From: Apoda limacodes
Lineage: Eukaryota; Arthropoda; Insecta; Lepidoptera; Limacodidae
DNA length: 64,000 nt
NCBI GenBank assembly: GCA_946406115.1
Contig: OX291549.1
Span: forward strand, 23,459,901 to 23,523,900
Reading direction: 5' to 3'
Below the pieces are notes generated by a model that was not told the origin of the DNA, ran no database searches, and was given only the letters and a program-made list of their open reading frames with translations. Both the position numbers and the translations under genes were made by a program. Shown here piece by piece: positions 22,181 through 34,944 of this stretch (the first letter of the stretch is position 1; each line of letters opens with the position of its first letter).

Positions 22181-22728
22181 AAACAACCGGCTTCAAAAAG
22201 ATGCACTAAAAAGGTAAAAATAATTACTAATTTCCAAAAATCTGATCTGAATTACAGTTTGAAATTGGTGTCATGCAAGCAAAGTGTGTTATAAACTGTT
22301 ACAAATTCTTTAAGATCAGATTTTTGGAAATTAGTAATTATTTTTACCTTTTTAGTGATCTTTTAATTATATCGGTTGTTTTTTTTGTTAAAAAGTTTTT
22401 ATTTTTTTTTCTTTTCAGTGACGAATTGCTTTTTTTTTCTTGTACACTAAAAACATCCATACTCTTAACAAAGTTTTATACAATCATCAACATAAAAGGC
22501 GTTTCACCAGTTCCAAATTCACATAAATTATTTTTTTTTCGTCGAAAGTTTTAGTTTTAAATTCATTATAATAATATGGGACCACCTAGAAAGTATATAT
22601 AACCTTTTAAGTAAAAAAAGAATTTCTCGAATCGTTCCAGGCGTCTTCGAGGAATCGGGTAACATACATAAAAAAAAAAGATTCCGACGAATTGAGAACC
22701 TCCTCCTTTTTTGAAGTCGGTTAAAAAG
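22181..22728. mobile_element. Foldback repeat with CCGGCTTCAAAAAG ends and an internal 41-bp perfect hairpin
   Basis: The left end AACAACCGGCTTCAAAAAGA and the right end CCTTTTTTGAAGTCGGTTAA are inverted relatives, a pair I recognise from Lepidoptera. Just inside the left end, 22208-22248 is perfectly complementary to 22313-22353 (41 bp arms, 64-nt loop). The complementarity extends outward with small gaps to about 22181 and 22380. No coding capacity. Tail fragments of the same family occur near 39892, 40636 and 53597. Confidence 0.6.
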
Positions 22729-22924
22729 CATAGATATACCTACATTACAGAATATGTAAGTAATAGTGATAACGTACAGAAGTCTCACTCCCGTCAGCTC
22801 CGGCACAAAAAGCGTATATACAAGTATATCTTCAGCAACGTACCTAAACACATAAGTCATTCAGTGCAAGCCAATTGGTCCCCTATGCTCATTAGACAAC
22901 CTTTATAATGCACTCAACTGCTCG

Positions 22925-23739
22925 GGCCAACATTGAGAGGCATTGATATGTAGCCTTAACATAGCGAAGGCGTTCTATCGCTAGACCCGATAGAACCGGG
23001 ATCTTCTATCGAAGTTGCCATTTTACGGACTCTCCGAGGGTTTGTGCAAATGGGTGGCAAACTCTTATAAGAGCCGTAGTTTACGGTAGTTGCTATGATA
23101 GACTGGAAATAATGCCTGTGTCCCGCAATTAAGGCTCTGTGCTGTCTCCCACACTGTTTCTACTGCATATCAATGACATGTTATCAATCAACAATATACG
23201 TTGCTTTGCAGACAACAGTACTAAGAGACGCTTATTACACGGGGCGTGCAAACATCCCTCGTTCTGTTGTGCAGGAAAATTGGGGTCTCATATCGAGACC
23301 AATCTGTCCAAGGTCTCTGACTGGGGCGGGAAAACTTGGTACGATTCAACCCCAGAAAGATACAAGTATCCGTGTTCACCGCTAAAAAACCCCATTTACT
23401 GAAGTCCCACAATTCTAGAACACTCCCCATACCATCTTCAAGAGCATTGGAATCTTTGCTATCTCTGGCGATATTCAGTTTCGAGGTCATTTGCAAGACA
23501 AGATGAAGCTGGCGTCTAAAAAACTTAAAGTACTCAACAACTCGCAGTATTTCACCTCGGGGCAAAGGTTGCTGCTTTGCAAGTCGCAAGTCCGGCCCCA
23601 TATGGAGTACTGCTGCCGTCTCTGGGCGGATGCACCAGGAACCAGCTTGGCCCTTTTGACTCGATTCAATGACGGGCTGCGAGAATCGTCAACGATCACA
23701 AACATACTAACCGTATCGAACCCTTATCTCTGAGACGAC
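22925..23739 (+). mobile_element. LINE-A fragment, reverse transcriptase region, decayed
   Basis: Matches positions ~7466-8290 of the full copy. The catalytic box has become CFADN in place of CYADD, and many small indels break the frame. The 3' end is lost: LINE sequence stops at GAGACGAC and runs directly into the end of another repeat. Confidence 0.85.
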
Positions 23740-23790
23740 CATGGCGAAACTATAAGGGTTCCTTGTTGACTTCGGGACCCTAAAAAAAGT
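23740..23790 (+). repeat. 3' tail of the CGGCCAAGTGCGAGTC repeat
   Basis: ATGGCGAAACTATAAGGGTT followed by CCTTGTTGACTTCGGGACCC and an A run matches 35745-35787. Confidence 0.65.
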
Positions 23791-24867
23791 GAAAAGGAAA
23801 AATATAAACTTAAATCAATTTTTCATAACAAAAACTAAAAGGAAGTCACAGACAAGCCCGCGACTCCACCGCCCTCTCCTATTTATTCCCTCGGATTCTT
23901 ATTAAGGCGAGGCATTGATGAGTATTGCACAGTAAAAAGCAATTATCATGTTTACTGCTTTAGACGTAAGGTTGCAAATGTTGCGCACGCAGTTGCCAAA
24001 AAAGTAAGTCGGAAGCAAAAAATTTTTCTCTATAAAAAATAATTTTACTTATATCAAAAAACCCATATGTTGAAATTTAGGTATAGTTGTTACCTACATA
24101 TTTAAGCTAATCTGAAAGATAAAGACTTTATTTTATAATAATAATCTCAATTTCAATGATTTTGAAGAGGTGATTTCGAATAAAAAAACAATCTAGTCAA
24201 AATCCAATTATGTTTCTGAGCTGACAAAGTCAAGAGAAGGCCTGAAAATATATATATATATATACGCTTAGTTTCAGATCCGTAGCTTTTTTTGTTGATT
24301 TGAATTCTTGAACGAAAAAGTAACCTTTTTTCAATGCCTTATCTTAATATTCCAAATTAAAATAAATATCTTTTAAAGATAAATAAATAAATGAAAAACA
24401 AAATAAAAAATAACCTACTTCATTAACAATTTGCGACAAACATTGACTAACATAAATATTGACCTTCCCCTAAAATTTAAAATTCAAATCCATTTTGATT
24501 GAGTTTCAGAAATTTGTCTGGTCCAAATTGTAGTTGTAGATTCGGAAGTATAACATATGTAGTACCAAATGATTAAAATTTTCTTAGTAACTGAGAGTTG
24601 ATGAGTGTAACGGTGATCCACTAACAGTTTTCGTTTCGAAGTTCGTGAGATGCGCCGTAAAACCAACATACAAGACAATTAGTGCCCAGTTTCAACATAA
24701 ATAAACTTTTCCGCGATCATCAATTTAGGTTCAACAAAAACCGTGTTACATCGAACACGTGTTTTAAATGTAATAACCGTATGAAAGCAAGTAATGCTTT
24801 TTAGTTTGAGAAACGTAAGCATTAAATCATTGTTGTTTTGCATTGGTTGGGAAAATACTGACTACTC
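23791..24867. other. AT-rich non-coding DNA
   Basis: A short (TA) run at about 24248-24266; otherwise nothing recognised. Confidence 0.4.
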
Positions 24868-25405
24868 TATCTAAAACCCCATTCTCTGAGTTCCCACAAT
24901 TCCAGAACACGCCTCTAACTATCTTCAAAAGCATTATAATCCTTGGTGTTGACATCTCCAGCAACGGTCAGTTCCGAGATCATTTGGAGGACAAGGTAAA
25001 GCTGGCGTCCAAAAAACTAGGTGTTCTCAGCAGAGCAAAGCAGTAAGTACTTCACCCAGCGCAGCATTCAGCCTTTCCCATCCCTTTTGACACTAAACAA
25101 CGACTAGTTGGGAGATCCCAAACTCACAAGCCGTACCGAACCCTTAAGACTGAGGAGAGATTTTCTCCCTGTTTGGTTCTACCGCTTATATAATGGACTG
25201 TGTTCCAAGGAACTGTTCGAAATTATGCCAACGATTACTGCCATTGGCAGTGAATTTGCCCTAACACCCTATAAAGGTGGTACTCTAAGGACTACAGTAT
25301 AGGGTTCTTCAAGGAAAATGTTTTAAGAGTTTTAAAGCATCGGCCACGCGCGGGTAGTGCCTTTGGTGTTACAAGCGTCCATAGGCCGTTAGCTTGTTTG
25401 CCAGT
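24868..25405 (+). mobile_element. LINE-A fragment, internally deleted
   Basis: Matches the full copy from ~7928 to ~8655 with deletions near 25045-25090 and 25245-25285. It keeps NTPLTIFKS.IILGVDISSN and a worn copy of the C-terminus, and ends GGCCGTTAGCTTGTTTGCCA without poly(A). Confidence 0.85.
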
Positions 25406-26160
25406 TAGGAATGTCGGTGGAATGACATCTTATAGACTGCAGTTTCTTAAAGTGGAGGTATTTATTCCTCCGGAACTTTTGGATCTTCCGGGATAAAATA
25501 ACTGTGTCTCTTTACGCTAGTCCAAAGAACGGTGTGACATCTTGGGAGGAGAGGATAAAACTAGTGAACACGAAGACTGGGGCGACATCTAGTGATAAGG
25601 AGACGCAAGAGAAGAGATACATAAAAATAGAAATAAGGACTTTAGCTGTAACAAAAAAAAAACAATATATATACTGGAAGACCACGAAGCAAAAGGACTA
25701 GCGATATAAATCACAAAGTTACGAAGAAACAAGTTGAATTATAATAACAAAATTATATCTTTTGTGCAAGCGAATGCGGGTTGCTCTGATATACTTTCTT
25801 ATTGTGAAACATTAAGTGAATCAATATCCGATGGTGACAGAGTTATTCTATTGGTCGAAAAATATGAATATACCCATTCTTATTAATAAGATAACTAAGT
25901 GCAGCGCTGAATAAACTAAAAAACGCGATGGTTTACATCATGGAAGCTAGGTAAAATGTTTACTTACTTAATACTCTCTGAATAACTTAATCGCCTGCTT
26001 AGCAAAAATCTATACTAATTGTAGATATATCAAAATACGAAATAAATATAATTACAATCTTACGAACTTAATTGCAAATGCTATAAATTTTAATATAGAT
26101 TCAAAAGATTATATTAAATAATTATATATCAAATTAACATACTTCATAATAACATCAAAA
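25406..26160. other. AT-rich non-coding DNA
   Basis: Nothing recognised. The 65-codon Lys/Thr-rich frame at 25504-25701 has no family I know. Confidence 0.35.
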
Positions 26161-26368
26161 ATGTTAAGTTGTGGAATGAGCTCTCTGCCAAGGTTTTCTC
26201 CCAGGATTACAGTATGGGGTTCTTTAAGAAAGAAGTTATTAGATTTCTGAAGGGTCGGCAACGCGTGAGTGATACCCCTGATGTTGCAAGCGTCCATAGG
26301 CTACGGTGACCGCTTACCATCAGGCGGACCATAAGCTTTTTTGCCACCTTAGTGGTATAAAAAAAAAG
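26161..26368 (+). mobile_element. LINE-A 3' end fragment with tail
   Basis: Matches positions ~8478-8683 of the full copy: TTAAGTTGTGGAATGAGCTC through GCCACCTTAGTGGTATAAAA and an A run. Only the last ~50 codons and the 3' UTR are present. Confidence 0.9.
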
Positions 26369-27244
26369 GACACAATACCCTATTTTTCTGAAAAAATAAT
26401 AAATAATAGCTGATCGAGTAGTGAAAATTTGCACACCCTGAACGTCTAGAATAAGAGAATCATCTACATAAATAATTTCATTATTAATTGGCACATTATC
26501 TAAGTGCCAAAATTAACATAAATAAATGAATGATCCGTTGTTGTGACACGTGAAGATATAAAACAATCAAACAAACTGACTTTTATTTATTATCTTATTA
26601 TGAATAAATGAAAAAAATTTGGAATTTTATAAAAAGGATGGGGAGACTTAAATTATCCTATTATTTAAATTTTAATGACGTATAGATCCGCCATAATTAT
26701 CAATTAGACAAAATCTGTGAGCCATTACGCTTTAAGCCTTTTAAAGATCAGACAGAAGAACCCAAAAAAACTTTCTAGTTTTCTTCACATACCTACATAC
26801 TCGTGAGTAATAAGTCTCACCTCTCACACTCCCCGCTAGCGGAATTTCCAGATGGACTCTTGCCAGCTCATTCTTATCATATTAATTATTGTTTTACGAA
26901 GCTGTAAAGTATTATAATAAAACGCAACAATACACCCGCCGCGCCACTAGCGCCGCCGTCTATTCTTGGGTGCTTTACAATTTACGACCATTTAATTTTA
27001 CCACATCATTATTCGACAACCCGACTCGAACCGAAGCTCGATGACAATCATGTTAATGATTTCATAAACGATTCACATTAGTTCATTTATTTATATTTTA
27101 GTAGTAAACATGTTTCCTGCATGCATTATACATAGATAATCTGCTCTTTATTAATTATTTTTTTCTGTTTCACTTTTTGCTGAGACAAGTGTACAGATTC
27201 TGACTTTGGAGCTAAAAAAACTTATGAAAATGCTAAAGTGATAC
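26369..27244. other. AT-rich non-coding DNA
   Basis: A small GC-richer patch at 26936-26965 (CCGCCGCGCCACTAGCGCCG); no gene recognised. Confidence 0.35.
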
Positions 27245-27425
27245 TGGGCTAGTCTAGTCACGTCTGTCAGAGCACCGATGGCCGAAGGAGCTGCGTACGT
27301 TAAAGCGAAGCGTGGGCCACCTTCTAGCCCTGTGGACTAGATCGACCTTAAAAGTGGCCGCTGGTGCCTGGATGCGGAACGACGCCATGTAAGCGACTTG
27401 TGTCCAGCATTGGCGAAATATGAAA
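27245..27425 (+). pseudogene. RTE-like LINE C-terminal remnant
   Basis: The + frame reads LKRSVGHLLALWTRSTLK, then AGAWMRNDAM, stop, ATCVQHWRNM. This follows the RTE-type layout RxGRPxxRWxDD(I/L)xxxAGxxWMxxA. Frame breaks and a stop make it a dead fragment. Family placement is by motif memory only. Confidence 0.5.
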
Positions 27426-27712
27426 CAGAAAAAAATATCGTTGCAATATGTAAAGGTCTGTGTAATGTATACTTACAATAGAAATAGTAAACTATATAAA
27501 TCATTGTCATAATTTGATTTAATTTTTACAGTTGACAATACACATAGTCACTATAACCAGAATATATTTATTTATTTAACTCTAACAGTACAATATTATT
27601 ATAAAATATTTTTTTCTGTAAAATTAACTAAGTGATACTTATGTACTAAGGCGGACTTGTCGCATGATACGATTGCTCTCAGCCAACCGTAGGGTATTTT
27701 CTAAAATTGATT

Positions 27713-30007
27713 TCAGTGGATGCGCCTCTTGGCTCCTCAGACCACTGTCTCGTTCGGACTCAAGTGTCATGCACACAACCTGATCCTTCTGGGCCAACTA
27801 ATTGGCGTCGTGTGTGGCACTATAAGTCGGCAGACTGGGATGGATTGCGAGAATTTTACGCATCGTACCCGTGGAGGCAGATCTGCTTTAACTCAGAAGA
27901 TCCTGACGTCTGCGCAGCCGCAGTCACTGAGACAATCCTTGCTGGTATGGAATGCTATATTCCTAACCCGCGAGTAGCTGCCGGCGTCAAAAAACGACCG
28001 TGGTTTAATAGGTCTTGCAGAAAAGCTAAAATTCTTAAGCAAAATGCATATGAGGCTTGGACCACGGCTCGTTTTAATAAGGATCCGAATATTTCTGAGT
28101 TAAAACGCAAATTAAATGCTGCCTCGAGGTTCAGTAAGAAAGCAACTGCCAGGGCAAAATTCCAATTCATCGGCAAAATAGGTGGGCGACTTGCGAGCTA
28201 TCCTTCTGGGAGTCGTGCTTTCTGGTCGCTTGCCAAAGCTGCCGAAGGGAACTTCTGCCAGTCGTCGTTACCACCACTGCGAAAGACCGATGGTGACTTG
28301 GCCCATAGTGCTAAAGAGAAAGCCGATCTACTGGGCAGTCTCTTTGCCTCGAACTCGAATATGAACGATGAAGGCGCTGTACCACCTACTATACCGTGGT
28401 GCGGTAAGACCATGCCGGAAATCTCCATAACGCAGCGGGAGGTCAGGCGGGCGTTGCTTTCTCTAGACGTTCATAAGTCGAGTGGGCCAGACAGTATACC
28501 AGCAGTGGTGCTTAAGCAGTGTGCTCCTGAGTTATGTCCTGTACTCACGCGCCTCTTCGCGCTTTCCTACCACACTAGGCAATTTCCGTCTTCATGGAAG
28601 ACTGCGAATGTGCACCCGGTGCCCAAAAAGGGCGATAGATCAGATCCATCGAATTACAGGCCTATCGCTATTACCTCTTTCCTCTCTAAGGTGATGGAGC
28701 GTATGATCAACACACAGCTTCTAAGATACCTAGAAGTACACGATCTGGTCAGTGACCGTCAATATGGCTTTCGCCACGGTCGCTCGACTGGTGACCTAGT
28801 GTATCTCACACACCGATGGGCACTAGCCATTGAGAGTCAGGGGGAGGCATTGGCATGTAGCCTGGACATAGCGAAGGCGTTCGATCGGGTCTGGCACCGC
28901 GGTCTTCTATCGAAGTTGCCATCTTACGGAGTGCCCGAGGGTTTGTGCAAATGGGTGGCTAGCTTTTTGTCCGGCAGACGCATACGAACCGTAGTTGACG
29001 GTAGTTGCTCTGATAGCATGGACATTAATGTTGGTGTCCCGCAAGGCTCTGTGCTGTCTCCTACGCTGTTTCTACTGCATATCAATGACATGTTGGACAT
29101 CAACAACATACATTGCTATGCAGATGACAGTACTGGAGACGCTTTTTACACGGGTCGTGCAAACATCCCTCGTTCCGTTGTGGAGGAAAACCGCGGAGAA
29201 CTTGTGTCTCAAATCAAGACCACACTGTCCCAGGTCTCTGACTGGGGACGGGTAAACTTGGTCCGATTCAACCCTACAAAGACGCAAGTGTGCGCGTTCA
29301 CCGCTAAGAAAACTCCATTCACTGTGGTCCCACAATTCCAGAACACTCCCCTTTCCATCTCCAAGAGCATTGGGATCCTTGGTGTCAACATCTCCAGCGA
29401 TGTTCAGTTCCGAGATCATTTACAAGATAAGGTGAAGCTGGCGTCCAAAAAACTTGGTGTACTCAACAGAGCGAAGCAGTACTTCACGTCGGGGCAAAGG
29501 TTGTTACTTTACAAGTCGCAGGTTCGGCCCCATATGGAGTACTGCTGCCATCTCTGGGCAGGTGCACCCGGATACCAGCTTGGCCCTTTTGACTCGGTTC
29601 AACGACGGGCTGTGAGAATTGTCGACGATTCCAAACTCACTTGCGGTATCGAGCCCTTAAGTCTGAGGAGAGACTTTGCCTCACTGTGTGTGTTCTACCG
29701 CTTGTACAATGGGTTGTGTTCTGAGGAATTGTTCGAAATGATGCCCACGGCTACTTTCTACCATCGCACCGCTCGCCATAGGCAGGGAATTCATTCTCAC
29801 ACTTTAGAACCTAAATGGTCGCGTACAGTGCGGTTTCAGAGAAACTTCCTCCCGCGAACGCTTAAGTTGTGGAATGAGCTCCCTGCCAAGGTTTTCTGCA
29901 AGGACTACAGTATGGAGTTCTTCAAGAAAGAAGTTATTAGATTTCTGAAGGGTCGGCAACGCGCAAGTGATACCCCTGGTGTTGCAAGCGTCCATAGGCT
30001 ACGGTGA
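27713..30007 (+). pseudogene. LINE-A reverse transcriptase ORF, missing most of the endonuclease
   Basis: Still open for about 760 codons with no frameshift, but the first ~223 codons of the family protein are gone. The frame begins in host DNA without an ATG and enters at SVDAPLGSSDHCLV, so only the terminal SDH motif of the endonuclease remains and the GDFN and Glu motifs are lost. Reverse transcriptase motifs are intact: DIAKAFDRVWH, GVPQGSVLSPTLF and CYADDSTGD. Motif A is followed by Arg, where the full copy has Trp. It could make a reverse transcriptase fragment only if transcribed and started internally; autonomous movement is not expected. Confidence 0.88.
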
Positions 30008-30042
30008 CCGCTTACCATCAGGCGGGCCGTAAGCTTGTTTGC
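27713..30042 (+). mobile_element. LINE-A copy 2, 5'-truncated, near-identical to the full copy
   Basis: Homology to the full copy begins at TCAGTGGATGCGCC (27713 = 6319 there) and runs to GCTTGTTTGCCA at 30042. The coding part differs in length by exactly 12 bases, explained by two in-frame changes (3 codons near 28292 and one Leu codon near 28797). The 3' end lacks the last ~20 bases and the poly(A), so it was clipped after insertion or joined by rearrangement to the ~57-bp spacer before the older copy at 30100. Confidence 0.9.
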
Positions 30043-30099
30043 CAAGTTTCAAGTGTATGCACATGCATATACACTTTAATTATAGATACATACTTACAT

Positions 30100-31795
30100 C
30101 AAACTCGAATATGAACGACAAAAGCTGTACGACCTACTATACCGAGGTACGGTAAGACCATGCCGGAAATCTCCATACCACAGCGGGACGTCCGGCAGCC
30201 TATGCTTTGTCTAGACGTTCATAAGTCAAGTGGGCAAGGCGGTATACCAGCAGTGTCGCTTAATCAGTGTGCTCCTGAGTTATGTCCTGTACTCACGCGC
30301 CTCTTCGCGCTTTCCTACCACATTAGGCAATATCCGTCTTCATAGAAGACTGAGAATGTGCAGACGGTGTCCAAAAAGTGCTATAGATAAGATCTATCGA
30401 ATTACAGTCCTATCGCTATTAACTCTCTCCTCTCCAAGGTGATAGAGCGTATGATCCACACACAACTTCTTAGATAAGTCGAAAAACGCGACCTGGTCAG
30501 CGACCGTCAATATAGCTTTCACCACGGTCGCTCGACTGTTGAACTTCTAGTGTATTTCACACACCGATGGGCACTAGCCATTGAGAGTCAGGGGCAGGTA
30601 TTGGCATATAGCCTGGACATAGCTAAGGCGTTCGATCAGGTCTGGCACCGGAGTCTTTTACCAAAGTTGCCATTTTACGGACTCTCCTAGCTTTTTATCC
30701 CGCAGATGCATACGAGCCGTAGTTGACAGTAGTTGCTCTGATGGCATGGACATTAATGCTGGTGTCACGCAAGGCTCTATGCTGTCTCCTACATTGTTTC
30801 TACTGCATTTCAATAACATGTTGGACATCAACAGCATACATTACTATGAAGATAACAGTACTGAAGACGCTTATTACACAGGCCGGGCTAACATCCCTCG
30901 TTCCGTTGTGGAGGAAAAGCCAGGAGCAATTTGTTTCAAATCAAGACCACTCTGTCCAAGATTTCCAACTGGGGACGGGAAGAATTTGGTCAGATTCAAC
31001 CCTACAAAGACACAAGTCTGCGCGTTGACCTCTAAGAAAACCCCATTCACTGTGGTCCCACAATTCTTGAACACTCCCCTCTCCATCTCCAAGAGCATTG
31101 GGATCCTTAGTGTTGACATCTTCAGCTATGTTCAGTTCTAAGAACATTTGCAAGACAAGGACAAGCTGGCGTCCAAAAAACTTGGTGTACTCAACAGAGC
31201 GAAGCAGTTGGTACTTCACGTCGGGGCTAAGGTTGCTGCTTTACAAGTCGGAAGTTCGGCCCCATATGGAGTACTGCTGCCATCTCTAGGCAGGCGCACC
31301 CGGATACAAGCTTGGCCCTTTTGACTTGGTTCAACGACGGGCTGTGAGAATATTCGACGATCCCAAACTCACCTGCCATTGAGCCTGATTATTAAGTCTG
31401 AGGAGAATTCTACCGCTTGTACAATGGAATGTATTCTGAAGAATTATTTGAGATGACGCCCACGGCTAATTTCTACAATCGCACCGTTTGCTATCGGCAG
31501 GGAATGCATTCTCACACTTTAGAACCAAAATGGTCGCGTACAGTGCAGTTTTAGAGAAACTTCCTCCCGCGAACGCTCGGGTTGTGGAATGAGCTCCCTG
31601 CCTTGGTTTTCTCTAAGAACTACAGTATGGGGTTCTTCAAGAAAGAAGTTATTAGATTTTAAGGATTAGGGGTATCACGTGCGAGTGATACCCCTGGTGT
31701 TGCAAGCATCCACAGGCTACGGTGATCGCTTACCATCAGGCGGACCGCAAGCTTGTTTGCCACTTTAGTGGTATAAAAAATAAATAAAAAAAAAA
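30100..31795 (+). mobile_element. LINE-A copy 3, old and decayed, with tail
   Basis: Matches the full copy from position ~6962 to the tail (AACTCGAATATGAACGACAA to GTGGTATAAAAAATAAATAA plus A run). Many stops and indels occur. The catalytic box has become YYEDN in place of CYADD, and part of motif B is missing near 30686. It directly follows copy 2 with a 57-bp spacer (30043-30099). Confidence 0.88.
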
Positions 31796-31854
31796 TTTGT
31801 ACTTATATATGACAACTATTCACCGTTTACTTGATTTTTTTTCATGAAGCTGAT

Positions 31855-32572
31855 ATGAAACTGCTGATGGTCACCTCAGCCTATGGACGCTTGCAACACT
31901 CGTGCGTTGCGGAACCTACAAATATCTTATAACTTCTTTCTTGAAAAACCCCAAACTATAGTCCATAGAGAAAACCTAGGCAGGGGGCTCATTCCACAAC
32001 ACAAGCGTTAGCGGGAGGAAGTTTCTCTAAAACCGCACTGTACGTGACCATTTAGGTTCTAAGTTGTGAGTATGAATTCCGTGCTGATGGCGAGCGGTGC
32101 GATGGTAGAAAGTATCCGTGGGCATAATTTTGAACAATTCCTCTGAACACACTCATTATTCAAGCGGTAGAACACACAAATGGAGGAAAAGGCTGTCCTC
32201 AAACTTAAGGGTTCGATACGGCTTGTGAGTTTGGATCGTCGACGATTCTCTCAGACCGTCGTTAAACCAATTCAAAAGGGCCAAGCTGGTATCCGGACGA
32301 ACTCACCCAGAGATGGCAGCAGTAATCCATATGGGGCTGGACTTGTGACTTGTAAAACAACAACCTTTACCCCGAGGTGAAGTACTGCAGTACTTCAAGT
32401 TTTTTAGATGCGAGCTTTACGTTGTCTTACAAATGATCTCGGAACTGAACATCGTTGGAGATAGGGGGGGAGTGTCCTAGATTTCTAGGACCTCAGTGAA
32501 TGGGGTTTTCTTAGCGGTGAACGCGCAGACTTGTGTCTTCGTAGGGTTGAATCGGACCAGGTTTTCCTGTCC
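31855..32572 (-). mobile_element. LINE-A fragment, inverted
   Basis: Reverse-strand match to positions ~7864-8640 of the full copy, starting at GGTCACCTCAGCCTATGGAC (3' UTR side) and ending at GGACCAGGTTTTCCTGTCC. It lies tail to tail with copy 3, about 60 bp away, giving a large inverted LINE pair. Confidence 0.85.
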
Positions 32573-34040
32573 ACATGTCCACGTCTAAGTTTACAAACCT
32601 CGATCGCCATACCAGCAAGCACAAAGCAATAAAAATGTATGAATCTAGTATGACGCAAGTTTTGTCGTTAAAACTTTAAGCTCACAAACATCTTACAATA
32701 AGACAATGAAAAGTTCAAAAATAAAGCTAATTATATTCTTTTAAAACTGGCATCGGGCAGTTTAAAGATCTAAATGATCTGGATCTACATAAATATACAA
32801 CCACACATCAGCAACGAGCTGCATTAAAACATGGTGTCATTCGACAAGGTTTCATACGTCTAAATCATGTTACAATAAACAATTTTACCGCTTTTTAAAC
32901 ATCTGAATACACATAATGTGGATTAAATAGAGGACGAAAATTAATCAAACAATCATTACAAAACTACTGAGGCAGTTACATTAGGGCTGCCAATCGTCTC
33001 TATTCCATGTAGGTACTTTAAAATGTATAACACTAATAAAGTAGGTACATGCTGAAATATTCTATTCAACTAAACTCTATTTAACTAAAAGTAAACTACG
33101 CATTTTCACTATTCATCGAGATCGGGCGAAATCGTAATGAACTCCCGTCATCTGTCTCATTCAACGTAGCAGAACAGAGGTTATGTAAACGCAAAAAGTG
33201 TAAAAAACCTATTCAAAAGTTGAAATAAAATAACTCTTTTTTTAATAATTACGATTTACATTACTAATAACACTACTAATTTACATTACGTAATGAGACT
33301 GTACAAAACTCCAGAATGTAGAAATATATAAGGAGGAAAAACAATTGACTACTTAACTAATATTTACAACAAAAAATTGTTATTAATATAGAGAAAAGGC
33401 TAAAAGAAGGGGAAAGGAAGGAAGAGAGGAAGAAGGGGAAAATTAGTAAAGTAAAGTAAAGTAGGGACTTAGGCCAAATAATCATTGTTGTATGTAATGA
33501 CGCCCAAAAGTGGACACTTTTGCAAAACCTACAGCTAAGGTTTATTGAATAGTGATTATGTTTATTATTTGTTGTTTATTTAAATATATAACAAATAAAC
33601 CTGTTTTCTTTTTTTACCCACTTTTAAAACAGAACCTTATTTCAATTCCTTTAAAACTTTGGGCAACCCTCAGTTACGGTCAACTTTGTTTATAATAAAG
33701 TAATAGTGATTTACTTCTTGGCTCCATCACTAATGTTTCGTTCATATTGACCACGGACGTTCTAATTTTTGAACAAAATTTGTGTTGTTTTTGAATCAAA
33801 TCTGTTTTTTGAACGCACCCATTTAAGTTGACTCAGAGTCAGATCGGATGTAATTTAAATATTACTATTTATCGTTCCATACGCATCAGTAGCTGCTACA
33901 TCAAAAGCTTTGCGGATTTAATCGCATTGAATACCATATGCCTTCTAGTAAGTGCACAACGACTGATATTGCAGAAAATTTATCTATTCTAACATATTAA
34001 ATACAAAATATTTCTTATACGTTATCTATTTATGAATAAT
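32573..34040. other. AT-rich non-coding DNA
   Basis: A purine-rich run (33395-33440, GGGGAAAGGAAGGAAGAGAG) and a short GTAAA repeat at 33449-33463. No gene recognised. Confidence 0.4.
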
Positions 34041-34165
34041 CGGCCAAGTGCGAGTCGCGAATGAAGGGTTCCGACCCATTATCTATAAAAACGGTAAAAA
34101 ATCACGGTTGTATGGGAGCCTCCCTAAAATATTTGTTTTATTTTAATTTAATTATTTCTTTTTCG
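34041..34165 (+). mobile_element. Fragment of the CGGCCAAGTGCGAGTC repeat
   Basis: ATCGGCCAAGTGCGAGTCGC, GAAGGGTTCCGACCCATTAT and TATGGGAGCCTCCCTAAAAT match the start of the family at 15541 and 34945. Confidence 0.65.
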
Positions 34166-34179
34166 AGTTAATATAAAAA

Positions 34180-34660
34180 CAAGACTTTGCCAGCGGTTCC
34201 GCCCGCCCTAAATTCGGTTATTGGCGTGGCAATCCTTAATTAACTCCAATTAATTAAGTAATTATTTATCTACAAGTATATAGGTACCTTAGTACCTTAT
34301 CTTATCAGTTTTCAAGCACCTATTCAAACTGAATATTATAAATGCGAAAGTCTGTCTGTCTGTCTGTCTGTTACGTGAACCGATGTACCGATTAAGATCA
34401 AATTTGGCAATGAGATAGTTTGAGTCCCGGTAAAGAATATATAAGTTACTTGAAACTGTCAAGTGTGAGTCAGTTTTTTTTTTTTATTGAGGAGTTGCCG
34501 TTGAAGTTCTACACCGATAACCGAATTGAGAGCGAGTGGAACCGCGCTTCAATTTGGCACGGAGATAGTTTGAGTCCCCAGGAAGGACATAGGCTACTTA
34601 TAACGTTAAGTGTGAGTCGGTTATTTTTCGAGCAAAAGATAGTACCGTAATAAATAATTC
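34180..34660. mobile_element. Composite of two opposite copies of the CTTTGCCAGCGG repeat
   Basis: Bases 34180-34265 read + (ACTTTGCCAGCGGTTCCGCC). From 34330 the sequence reads - (ATTATAAATGCGAAAGTCTG with a TCTG run). ATAGTTTGAGTCCC occurs twice (34416 and 34565), so the - part itself contains a local duplication. Confidence 0.5.
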
Positions 34661-34944
34661 ATTTTCATTTTTTTTAGATTGCGAAGAAGTGAAACGAAAA
34701 ACGTTGTTTTACCCAACTTTCTAAGCAGTATAAATAAATTAAGACCATACAAACGAAGTCACCTAGTCAATTATAGTTTTTGAAATACTGAAATGCTGAC
34801 TTTTGACGGCAGTTTCAAACTCCTTAAAATGCTTATTTTTAAAGTTTTCATAGTCTCTATGACATGTGATTTAGGCTGTGCGTTGATTATCATTCAATCA
34901 GCGATGTAACTCTTTTAAATATTTTGATAACAAAACGAAAAAAA

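Noticed and set aside
27707..30007. Second complete LINE-A protein
   Set aside because: The open frame enters from host DNA without an ATG. Homology starts at codon ~224 of the family, so the endonuclease is mostly missing.
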